From Ectothiorhodospiraceae bacterium (GTDB lineage Bacteria; Pseudomonadota; Gammaproteobacteria; Thiohalomonadales; Thiohalomonadaceae): a stretch of DNA of 15,976 bases. The DNA lies in contig SLDE01000014.1 in assembly GCA_007125455.1 (NCBI GenBank), forward strand, positions 1 to 15,976. Reading direction: 5' to 3'. Position numbers and translations under genes: made by a program. This document shows, piece after piece, positions 7,282-13,870 of the stretch; position 1 is the first letter of the stretch, and the number at the start of each line of letters is the position of its first letter. The notes beneath the pieces were generated by a model that saw only the letters and a program-made list of their open reading frames with translations, did not search any database and had not been told where the DNA came from.

Positions 7282-7896
7282 ATGTTTACCGGAATCGTGC
7301 AGGGCACCGCCGAACTCATCGCACTGGAGGAAAGGGCCGACTTTCGCAGCCACACCCTGCGCCTGCCCCCCGAGATGCTTACGGGCCTGGCCTGCGGTGC
7401 CTCGGTGGCCCACAATGGCTGCTGCCTGACCGTCACCAGCATCGACAGTGACAGGGTGAGTTTTGACCTGATGCAGGAGACCCTGCGCCTTACCAATCTG
7501 GGCGAATTGCAGCTTGGGGATCGGGTGAATGTGGAGCGTGCCGCGCGCTTTGGCGATGAGATCGGTGGTCATGCCATGTCCGGCCACATCATCGGCACCA
7601 GCGAGGTGGTGGAGGTGATCCCCAGCGCAAACAATCACCAACTCTGGCTGGCCATCGATCCCGCCTGGGGGAAGTACGTCTTCACCAGAGGCTACATCGG
7701 CATCGACGGGATCAGCCTGACCATCGGTGAGCTGGAAGCGGGTCGCTTCGCCCTCAACCTGATCCCGGAAACCCTGGCACGCACCAATATCGGTACACGC
7801 CAGGCAGGCGATCGGATCAATATCGAAGTCGATCCGCAGACCCAGGCCATCGTCGACACCGTCGAGCGGGTCATGGCCAGCCGCCAGCAAGGCTAA
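7282..7896 (+). CDS. ribE: Riboflavin synthase, alpha subunit
   Basis: Converts two 6,7-dimethyl-8-ribityllumazine molecules into riboflavin plus a pyrimidinedione, the last step of riboflavin synthesis. The 204-residue protein shows two lumazine-binding repeats (about 1-97 and 98-195). The first opens with MFTGIVQG and contains HNGCCLTV; the second contains GHIIG and DGISLTI. Residues matching known catalytic positions are present: C48, S145 and D184 (one-residue shift from E. coli numbering), so an antenna-type lumazine protein is unlikely. A strong GAGGAGG site precedes the ATG. It follows the sigma-54 activator closely and is not beside other rib genes here. Its TAA overlaps the stop of the convergent rrtA gene. 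The symbol ribC is also in use. Confidence 0.96.
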   Translation: MFTGIVQGTAELIALEERADFRSHTLRLPPEMLTGLACGASVAHNGCCLTVTSIDSDRVSFDLMQETLRLTNLGELQLGDRVNVERAARFGDEIGGHAMSGHIIGTSEVVEVIPSANNHQLWLAIDPAWGKYVFTRGYIGIDGISLTIGELEAGRFALNLIPETLARTNIGTRQAGDRINIEVDPQTQAIVDTVERVMASRQQG

Positions 7897-8450
7897 GCCC
7901 CACGCCACCACAGCAGCGGGGCCAAGGCAAGCCCCGCCAGCGCGCCATAAAGGTGGGCATTGACGATCACCGCACCGCCAATCAACTCAGCGCTGCCCGC
8001 ATCGCCACCACCCAGCTGCTCCCACAGCAATTTACCCACAACCCCCACCAGCAATAGCATCGCCGTCACGCGGTCTCGGCGCAGCAAGGCCAGCGCTCCC
8101 ATGGCCAACAGCCCATGCAGCACCCCCGAAAGTCCCACATACCACGCCAGGGCGGGGTCGAACAGGTAAAGCCCCAGCGACACCCCCAGGGCACTGAGCA
8201 ACAGCCCCATCGCCCAGTACCACAACGGCAACAGCCCTGCGAACAGTGCCCAGATCAGCAGCAGCCCCGCCAGGTTCATCCCCAAGTGTACCCAACCCAG
8301 GTGTACAAGGTGGCCAGTCGCCAGTCGCCAGGGCTCGCTGTCCAGTAGCTCCCGCTCATAGCGCCATGCCACCTCCCAGCCCATCGCCTGCGGCAGCAGA
8401 CACAACAACCCCAACACCAGGGGCGGCCACCAACGGCGAATATGTTCCAT
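7893..8450 (-). CDS. rrtA: Rhombosortase (intramembrane serine protease)
   Basis: A rhomboid-superfamily protease of the rhombosortase type, which in other bacteria processes exported proteins carrying a C-terminal GlyGly-CTERM tail. The 185-residue polytopic protein shows the characteristic block WRLATGHLVHLGWVHLGMN (residues 41-59). The catalytic serine lies in GLSG (S108), and a catalytic histidine in HLYGALAG (H166). About six hydrophobic helices are visible, and the length suits rhombosortase rather than a full-length GlpG. The ATG at 8450 has GGGAG just upstream; an ATG at 8462 is possible. No GlyGly-CTERM substrate is encoded in this window. Its 3' end overlaps the riboflavin synthase stop by 4 bp, and its upstream region contains a strongly structured element. 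Confidence 0.86.
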   Translation of the reverse strand: MEHIRRWWPPLVLGLLCLLPQAMGWEVAWRYERELLDSEPWRLATGHLVHLGWVHLGMNLAGLLLIWALFAGLLPLWYWAMGLLLSALGVSLGLYLFDPALAWYVGLSGVLHGLLAMGALALLRRDRVTAMLLLVGVVGKLLWEQLGGGDAGSAELIGGAVIVNAHLYGALAGLALAPLLWWRGA

Positions 8451-8477
8451 CCCGGCTCCCATATAGCTATCCAATAG

Positions 8478-8577
8478 ACCCGCCAACATAGCAGCACGGC
8501 TACCGGCGGGAAAGCCTTGGGCCACCCGCCAACAAGGCCCGCTGCAATGACCCTGCCCCCACGATGCCGCGCTGCTA
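8478..8577 (-). promoter_or_regulatory. Structured element upstream of rrtA, candidate cis-regulatory RNA
   Basis: Read as minus-strand RNA, UAGCAGCGCGGC (8577-8566) pairs over 12 bp with GCCGUGCUGCUA (8500-8489). One pair is a G-U wobble, which would be an A-C mismatch on the other strand. Inside, GCCUUG (8538-8533) pairs with CAAGGC (8519-8514), and GGCGGG (8530-8525) with CCCGCC (8510-8505). The two are interleaved, as in an H-type pseudoknot or two exclusive hairpins. An 11-nt repeat of TGTTGGCGGGT (8534-8524 and 8488-8478) gives CCCGCC a second possible partner, about 30 nt before the rrtA start. Whether it is transcribed is unknown; a mobile inverted-repeat element is an alternative. 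Confidence 0.42.
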
Positions 8578-8616
8578 CACTCTGGGTATATGCCGACAAC
8601 CAAGGGGGGATCCACC

Positions 8617-9039
8617 ATGAAGCGCGATGACGGGCTGCGAGCGCTCTCCGACGACCACCATCAAGGGCTGGTGCTGGCACTGAAGGCGAAAAAGGCCGCC
8701 GCCGGTGAACCGGGCTTTGACCCCGACACCATCTGGCACGAGGTGCTAAGCCGCTTTGCCGCCGAACTGGAGCCGCACTTTCAGATCGAAGAACGCCATC
8801 TCGCCCCGCCGCTACGCCAACACGGCGAAACCGCCCTGCTACAACGGCTGGACGATGAACACGCCCAACTGCGCAGCCTGGTCGCCTCAACAGAGCGCAC
8901 TACCGCTGAGCTGGGCCGTTTTGGTGAGTTACTGCAACAGCACATCCGCTTCGAGGAGCGGGAGCTGTTTGAGCGCGCCCAACAACTGCTGAGCGGGCAG
9001 CAGCTGACAGCCATTGCTGAAGCCTGCGCCAAACGGTAA
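8617..9039 (+). CDS. Hemerythrin HHE-domain protein
   Basis: A 140-residue all-helical protein of the HHE cation-binding hemerythrin family, distinct from the bacteriohemerythrin at 5175-5672. Candidate metal ligands are H14/H15 in LSDDHHQGL, H54 and E58 in EPHFQIEERH, H82 in DDEHAQL, and H109 and E113 in QQHIRFEER. This is the usual H...HxxxE...H...HxxxE order. The start at 8617 is chosen because GGGGGGA lies about 7 nt before it; an ATG at 8590 adds nine unlikely residues. Relatives are linked to oxygen or nitric oxide handling and iron protection, but no specific role can be given. The gene is divergent from rrtA and convergent with the Y-family polymerase gene, ending 14 bp from it. Confidence 0.85.
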   Translation: MKRDDGLRALSDDHHQGLVLALKAKKAAAGEPGFDPDTIWHEVLSRFAAELEPHFQIEERHLAPPLRQHGETALLQRLDDEHAQLRSLVASTERTTAELGRFGELLQQHIRFEERELFERAQQLLSGQQLTAIAEACAKR

Positions 9040-9053
9040 CGACAGCGACCACT

Positions 9054-10277
9054 CTACACCGTTTTACGATGCCCGGTGGGCCGCCAGGCCGGGGCAATGA
9101 CGTTGTGCATCCCGCCCCGGCGCAATAGTCTGGCCGGAGTGAGTGTGTACTCACCAAACCGTTCATTCACCGCGTCCATCACCGCATTGCCCTTGCCCGT
9201 GGCCCCCTCCTCGGCAGCAAACAACTCCAACTGGCCATCCACCGGGCGCGGGTCGCTGGCGGTGATCTGCACCTGATGCACCGGCTCGCCGCGCCAGTGG
9301 CGCTCCACCATCAGGCGGCAAAGACGGAAGATCTGCCCACCGTCATTGCCGGGCACACTGAGCATATACTGCCCGCCCAACCAACCGGTATCGGCACGCA
9401 GCCCGATGGAGAACTCCCGCGCCACCATCTGGTGACGACGCAGCCGTGCCCCGACCTTGAAGCTCATGTGATCGAGGAAATCCAGGATCACTTCGCGATC
9501 GGTGGTCGCCGGCGGCATCACCTTGCCATGGCCAATGCTCTTGGGTGCGGCGATGCGGGTCTCTACCGGGGAGGGGTCCATCCCCTGGGCCATCAGCCAG
9601 ATCCGCCGTCCCAGGTTGCCAAAGCGCCGACTGAGCTCTCCCACCGGCAGGCGTGCCATGTCACCGCAGCGGTGGATCCCCCGCTCGGCCAAAAAGCTGC
9701 CGATCCCCTTGGCGATGCCACACAGCTCGGTAAGCGCCACCTCGCGCAGTCGCTCCGCAGCCTGCCAGGGCGGCACCACGGTCAGCCCATCGGGCTTTTG
9801 CTGCTTGGCCGCCCATTTGGCGGTGGTCTTATCCCCCGATACCCCCACAGAGCAATACAAGCCCGAGACCTCATACACCGTCTGCTTGACCAGCCGGGCG
9901 ATCTGTTCCGGTGGCCCCAGCAGGCGCTGGCAGCCGGTCACATCCAGAAAGGCCTCGTCGATAGAGAAGACCTCTACCTCCGGGGTGATGTTGTGCAAGG
10001 CCTGCATGATCGCACTAGACACCGCCACATAGCGGCCGGGGCGCGATGGGATGACCTGAAAATGCGCACAGCGTTCACGGGCCTCACGCAGGCGCATCCC
10101 GGTGCGGATCCCAAAGGCCCGCGCCTCGTAAGAACAGGTGATAATACAGGTGCCCTCTGCGCCATTGGTGATACCGATCGGCCTGCCACGCAGCTCGGGA
10201 CGGTCCAGCTGCTCCACCGAGGCAAAAAAGGCGTTCATATCCACCAGGATGATGGCTCGCTCCCACAGCTTGTCCAT
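9054..10277 (-). CDS. Y-family DNA polymerase (DinB/UmuC superfamily)
   Basis: A translesion polymerase of 407 residues. The catalytic acidic residues are in IILVDMNAFFASVEQ (D13) and FSIDEAFLD (D107, E108), and the aromatic steric gate that excludes ribonucleotides is probably F18. Palm and fingers fill about the first 230 residues, with helix-hairpin-helix text near LCGIAKGIGSFLAERGI, followed by a little-finger domain. A beta-clamp-binding motif QLELF lies at residues 349-353. The tail VNERFGEYTLTPARLL...HRKTV goes beyond a minimal DinB. It starts 10 bp after the stop of the LexA-type gene, with a GAGGGG site almost touching the ATG, so both are almost surely one SOS-type operon. It looks intact. 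DinB versus UmuC assignment is left open. Confidence 0.92.
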   Translation of the reverse strand: MDKLWERAIILVDMNAFFASVEQLDRPELRGRPIGITNGAEGTCIITCSYEARAFGIRTGMRLREARERCAHFQVIPSRPGRYVAVSSAIMQALHNITPEVEVFSIDEAFLDVTGCQRLLGPPEQIARLVKQTVYEVSGLYCSVGVSGDKTTAKWAAKQQKPDGLTVVPPWQAAERLREVALTELCGIAKGIGSFLAERGIHRCGDMARLPVGELSRRFGNLGRRIWLMAQGMDPSPVETRIAAPKSIGHGKVMPPATTDREVILDFLDHMSFKVGARLRRHQMVAREFSIGLRADTGWLGGQYMLSVPGNDGGQIFRLCRLMVERHWRGEPVHQVQITASDPRPVDGQLELFAAEEGATGKGNAVMDAVNERFGEYTLTPARLLRRGGMHNVIAPAWRPTGHRKTV

Positions 10278-10287
10278 GCCCCTCGCC

Positions 10288-10884
10288 TCAGTGGTAGCTG
10301 CGCAACTGCGCCACGACCACCCCCTGGATGGCCACCCGCTCGGCCGGATAGAGCTGGGTGGGGATGGTCGGGTTTTCAGCGATCAGCGCGATCATCCCGT
10401 CCTTGCGGCGTTGCAGGCGTTTGAGGGTGGCGCTTTCCCCGTCGATTAGCGCCACCACGATCTCCCCATCACGGGCGGTATCGCGATGGGCGATGACCAC
10501 CGTATCCCCGTCGAGGATCCCGGCATCGATCATCGAATCCCCCTGCACCCGCAGCGCATAGCGCCCGGGACCGAGCAGAAAACCACTCAGATCGATCTCC
10601 TCCTCACCGGGGATCGCCTCGATGGGACGCCCGGCGGCGATGCGTCCCAATAGCGGCAGGGTAGCCGAGCCCACACCTTGCTCGGGCAGGGCCAGCCCGC
10701 GCCAGCCGGAACCGCTACGCTCCAGATAGCCCTTGTCGATCAACGCCTGTACCAGGCGATGCACCGCACCGCGCGAACGCACCCCCACCGCCTGGCCGAT
10801 CTCCTCCAGGGTCGGGGCATGGCCGTGTTCTGCCAGGTAGGCGCGGATGGTTTGTAAAACGCGGTTCTGTTGGGCGGTCAGCAT
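10288..10884 (-). CDS. lexA: LexA-type autoproteolytic SOS repressor
   Basis: A 198-residue repressor with an N-terminal winged-helix domain (about 1-66) and a C-terminal S24/LexA protease domain (about 76-198). The self-cleavage bond is A84-G85 in RIAAGRPIEA. The catalytic pair is S117 (GDSMIDAG) and K155 (ATLKRL), with the same order and near-identical spacing as E. coli LexA. Cleavage would be triggered by RecA filaments. The recognition-helix region VRSRGAVHRLV differs from the E. coli sequence, fitting the different operator upstream. The ATG at 10884 matches the family start LTAQQNRVL; longer frames from a TTG at 10941 or an ATG at 10928 would start inside the promoter. It leads the operon with the Y-family polymerase. 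It may be a second, specialised LexA rather than the global one. Confidence 0.9.
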   Translation of the reverse strand: MLTAQQNRVLQTIRAYLAEHGHAPTLEEIGQAVGVRSRGAVHRLVQALIDKGYLERSGSGWRGLALPEQGVGSATLPLLGRIAAGRPIEAIPGEEEIDLSGFLLGPGRYALRVQGDSMIDAGILDGDTVVIAHRDTARDGEIVVALIDGESATLKRLQRRKDGMIALIAENPTIPTQLYPAERVAIQGVVVAQLRSYH

Positions 10885-10895
10885 GGCAAAGGTTC

Positions 10896-10941
10896 CCGAA
10901 ATGTTCTCAAATAGAATAGAGAACATTTCGGAAACATTCAA
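10896..10941 (-). promoter_or_regulatory. Promoter and inverted-repeat operator of the LexA/Y-polymerase operon
   Basis: A perfect 13-bp inverted repeat, CCGAAATGTTCTC (10896-10908) and GAGAACATTTCGG (10919-10931), with a 10-bp AT-rich spacer, lies just before the LexA-type start codon. On the minus strand, TTGAAT (10941-10936), a 17-bp spacer and TATTCT (10918-10913) form a good sigma-70 promoter. One arm sits between -35 and -10 and the other over the start point, so a bound dimer would block initiation. Each arm holds GAA-N3-TTC, with centres 23 bp apart. No CTGT-N8-ACAG box is present. Autorepression by the adjacent LexA-type protein is the natural reading. Confidence 0.75.
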
Positions 10942-10988
10942 GCCACTGGATGCTCACCCGGTCCCGGGCGACAGCGCCGGAGCAGACT

Positions 10989-11015
10989 TTGCCAGGCGGC
11001 AAGGCCTGTCAGGCC
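10989..11015 (-). terminator. Weak stem-loops at the end of hppA
   Basis: GGCCTG-T-CAGGCC (11003-11015) overlaps the hppA stop codon. TTGCC/GGCAA (10989-10993 and 10998-11002) follows it on the minus strand. Neither stem is long nor followed by a T-run, so efficient termination is doubtful. Read-through from hppA into the lexA region is possible. Confidence 0.25.
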
Positions 11016-13012
11016 AGCAGCGGTGCGATCACCAAACTGACGATAGCCAGCAGCTTGATCAGGATGTTCATCGACGGACCGGAGGTGTCCTTGAAGGGAT
11101 CGCCGACGGTATCGCCCACCACACAGGCCTTGTGGGCCGGTGAGCCCTTGCCACCGAGGTGCCCCTTTTCGACGTACTTTTTGGCGTTGTCCCAGGCACC
11201 ACCGGCATTGGACATCATCAGCGCCAGCAGCACCCCGGTGACCAATGAGCCACCCAGCATCCCGCCGAGGGCCTGCGGCCCCAGGGTGAAGCCGATCAGC
11301 GGAGGGGCCAGCACCGCCAGTGCGCCGGGCAGGATCATCTTGCGCAACGCCGCCGAGGTGGCGATGTCGACACAGCGGGCGGTATCAGGCTTGGCATTGC
11401 CTTCGAGCAGGCCGGGGATCTCACGGAACTGGCGACGGATCTCTTGCATCATGTCCTGGGCGGCCACGCCAACAGCGGTCATGGTCATTGCGGCGACCAT
11501 GAAGGGGAACATCCCGCCGAGCAACAGCCCCACCAGTACCATCGGATCACCCAGGTGGAGGTTGAAGTCGGGGGTGAAGGCAGCCACCGTCTCGACAAAG
11601 GCGGAGATGATCGCCAATGCGGTGAGCGCCGCTGCACCGATGGCAAAACCCTTGCCAATGGCGGCGGTGGTGTTGCCCAGCTCATCCAGCGAGTCGGTGA
11701 TCTTGCGGGTCTCCTCGCCCATTCCGGACATCTCGGCGATCCCCCCGGCATTGTCCGCCACCGGGCCGTAGGCGTCGATGGCCATGGTGATCCCGGCGGT
11801 GGCCAACATCCCCACCGCAGCGATCCCCACCCCGTAAAGTCCGGCCAGGTAGGTGGCGAGGAAGATCACCGCCGCGATAACCACGATCGGGATCGCCACC
11901 GAGTAAAGCCCCACCGCGAAACCGTTGATCAACACAGTGGCCGGGCCGGTCTCGCTCGACTCGGCGATGCTGCGTACCGGCGGGCCGTCGGTGAAGTATT
12001 CAGTGGACAGGCCAATGATGATCCCGCCCACGGCACCGGCGATGATCGCCCCCCACACCGCGATGTTGATCTCTACCGCCGCGATCAGGAACCAGGCCAT
12101 GGCAATAAAGATCACAGCCGCACCGGCGGTGCCGGTGCGCAAGGCGGTGGCCGGGGCGCGGGTAGCAAAGGCCTTGACCAGACCGATCCCGGCGAGCGAG
12201 GCAATCAGCCCTGCCGAGGCCAGGGCCAGTGGCAGGAACATCAGCGCGCCACGGTCCCCCAGGCTGGCGACCATGCTGGCGCTCATCACCGAGGCGATGA
12301 TGATGGTGGCGATCAGCGCCCCCACATAGGACTCGAAGATATCTGCGCCCATGCCGGCCACATCGCCGACGTTATCCCCAACATTGTCGGCGATCACCCC
12401 AGGGTTGCGCGGATCATCCTCGGGGATCCCGGCCTCCACCTTGCCCACCAGATCAGCCCCCACATCGGCGCTCTTGGTGTAGATCCCACCACCCACACGG
12501 GAGAACAGCGCCACCATCGAGGCCCCCATACCGAAACCGTTGATGATCTGGATGGTGGCCGGGTCGTGGGCGAAGAGGATATACAGCAGGCCGATGCCAA
12601 ACAGACCGATGGCCGCCACCGTCAGCCCCATCACCGAGCCACCAAAGAAGGCCACGGTCAGTGCGGTGGCGGCACCGTGGTCACGGGCGGCGACGGCAGT
12701 GCGCACATTGGCACGGGTCGCGGCCACCATGCCGATATACCCGGCCATCGCCGAGCTGAGTGCCCCAAACACAAAGGCCGCGGCGTTCTGCCACTCGAGA
12801 AAGACCATCATCAGCACCGCAACGACCAGCACGAAGGTCCCCAGCCAGGTGTACTCGCGGCGCAGGAAGACCATCGCGCCGAGGCGGATCTGTTCGGCGA
12901 TCTCTGCGACCTTGGGCTCCCCCTCCGGGAAATTCTTCATCAGCACATAGATCAGCCAGGCCACCAACAGACCCAATACCCCCAGCATGACCGGAATCCA
13001 CGTGATCTCCAT
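11009..13012 (-). CDS. hppA: Membrane-bound ion-translocating pyrophosphatase
   Basis: An integral membrane enzyme that couples pyrophosphate hydrolysis to export of H+ or Na+. The 667-residue protein has roughly 16 hydrophobic helices. The substrate site is intact: D183-x7-K191-x-E193 (DVGADLVGKVE), then EDDPRNPGVIADNVGDNVGD with D209, D213 and D217 (D-x3-D-x3-D). The segment GNTTAAIGKG (residues 446-455) has Ala450 and Gly453, the K+-dependent signature; K+-independent enzymes have Lys and Thr there. The gating-helix glutamate is E227 in GADIFESYVGA, the position used by Na+-pumping members such as the Thermotoga enzyme. A Na+ or mixed pump is therefore possible. AAGGAGG precedes the start. 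It lies 103 bp downstream of the radical SAM gene on the same strand. Confidence 0.96.
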   Translation of the reverse strand: MEITWIPVMLGVLGLLVAWLIYVLMKNFPEGEPKVAEIAEQIRLGAMVFLRREYTWLGTFVLVVAVLMMVFLEWQNAAAFVFGALSSAMAGYIGMVAATRANVRTAVAARDHGAATALTVAFFGGSVMGLTVAAIGLFGIGLLYILFAHDPATIQIINGFGMGASMVALFSRVGGGIYTKSADVGADLVGKVEAGIPEDDPRNPGVIADNVGDNVGDVAGMGADIFESYVGALIATIIIASVMSASMVASLGDRGALMFLPLALASAGLIASLAGIGLVKAFATRAPATALRTGTAGAAVIFIAMAWFLIAAVEINIAVWGAIIAGAVGGIIIGLSTEYFTDGPPVRSIAESSETGPATVLINGFAVGLYSVAIPIVVIAAVIFLATYLAGLYGVGIAAVGMLATAGITMAIDAYGPVADNAGGIAEMSGMGEETRKITDSLDELGNTTAAIGKGFAIGAAALTALAIISAFVETVAAFTPDFNLHLGDPMVLVGLLLGGMFPFMVAAMTMTAVGVAAQDMMQEIRRQFREIPGLLEGNAKPDTARCVDIATSAALRKMILPGALAVLAPPLIGFTLGPQALGGMLGGSLVTGVLLALMMSNAGGAWDNAKKYVEKGHLGGKGSPAHKACVVGDTVGDPFKDTSGPSMNILIKLLAIVSLVIAPLLA

Positions 13013-13115
13013 CTCCCCTCCTTACCTCTATTATTGATTGTTGCCCCCATCATAGTAGGGAAAAGCGCCCGGCACCATGACGGAGCCCGCGTTACGCCTC
13101 TTGCGATGACCCGAA

Positions 13116-13745
13116 TCAGCCCACCACGTCGAGATCCCGGCGGCGAAACCGAACCCCAAACTCGGCAGCTATCGCCTCACAGGCGGCCACATCCACCCCC
13201 TCCAGCCCGGCGATGGCGGTGAGGGTGGTCTCTATCCCCTGCTGCTGGGCACGGTGGGCAAAGTCCAGCATCGCGGCATAGGCACCCTCCAGCCGCGGGC
13301 GGGTGTGGCGGATATACACGGCCTCGTCCTGGGCGTTCATCGAGATGGAGAGCTTATCCACCACCTCGGCCAGCTCGGGGGTGACATCGCGCCCCTGGCG
13401 CAGGCTGGCCAGACCATCGGTGTTGATCCGCACGGTACCGCCGGCCTGTTTGATCGCCCGGGCGATAGCCAGTACCTCATCATAACGCACGGTCGGCTCG
13501 CCCAGGCCACAGAACACCACCTCGCGGTAGGCGGTAGGGTCTCCCAGCGCCTCCAGCACCTCGTCTACCGTAGGCTCACGATGAAGGCGCAGATCGTAGC
13601 TCTGTACCTCCCAGCTACGGTTGTATTTGGGACAAAAGCCGCAACGTAAGGTACATTCACTGGTAATATTCAGATAACAATTACCATGTATCGGATAGGC
13701 GATTACCGAACGAAACTCTTCTGAAATCGGGCTGCTTTCGCTCAT
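13116..13745 (-). CDS. Radical SAM protein, TatD-associated type
   Basis: A 209-residue compact radical SAM enzyme. The cluster-binding motif is C31-x3-C35-x2-C38 (ECTLRCGFC), which ligates a 4Fe-4S cluster for SAM cleavage. Blocks typical of the TatD-family-associated radical SAM group follow: EVVFCGLGEPTVR, GTVRINTDGLASLRQGRDVTPELA, a LSISMNAQDEAVY segment and a GVDVAACEAIAAEFGVRFRRR tail. There is no C-terminal SPASM or B12 domain, and the length fits the group. The reaction catalysed by this group is unknown to me. No TatD nuclease gene is visible in the window. The ATG at 13745 has AGGA 7 nt upstream. The gene is divergent from the nitronate monooxygenase gene and upstream of hppA. Confidence 0.84.
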   Translation of the reverse strand: MSESSPISEEFRSVIAYPIHGNCYLNITSECTLRCGFCPKYNRSWEVQSYDLRLHREPTVDEVLEALGDPTAYREVVFCGLGEPTVRYDEVLAIARAIKQAGGTVRINTDGLASLRQGRDVTPELAEVVDKLSISMNAQDEAVYIRHTRPRLEGAYAAMLDFAHRAQQQGIETTLTAIAGLEGVDVAACEAIAAEFGVRFRRRDLDVVG

Positions 13746-13870
13746 GGGGGTTCCTGTTTTCTGGGGAGATTGGGATATACTGCCTTAGATGCTGTCATTA
13801 ATCATGCGGATCAACAGCAAGCCATGTTGTATGATACGCTTCTTTTTCGTTTCATAAGCCCAGGTGTTCA
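13746..13870. promoter_or_regulatory. Divergent control region of the radical SAM and nitronate monooxygenase genes
   Basis: These 125 bp are clearly AT-richer than the flanking genes and must hold both promoters. TATACT at about 13775-13780 and a TATGATACG stretch at about 13829-13837 are possible -10 elements. I could not pair either with a convincing -35. No strong inverted repeat is apparent. Confidence 0.35.

Noticed and set aside
9276..10424. Open frame of 382 codons on the plus strand across the Y-polymerase and LexA genes
   Set aside because: It spans two well-supported genes on the other strand and has low-complexity His/Pro/Arg composition.
10885..10941. Longer LexA-type reading frame starting with TTG at 10941
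   Set aside because: It would begin inside the predicted -35 and translate through the operator; the family N-terminus begins at the ATG at 10884.
11444..13222. Very long open frame on the plus strand opposite hppA
   Set aside because: The translation is rich in His, Gly, Arg and Gln with no recognisable domain, and the minus strand encodes a full pyrophosphatase. GC-rich codon bias on the other strand explains the open frame.
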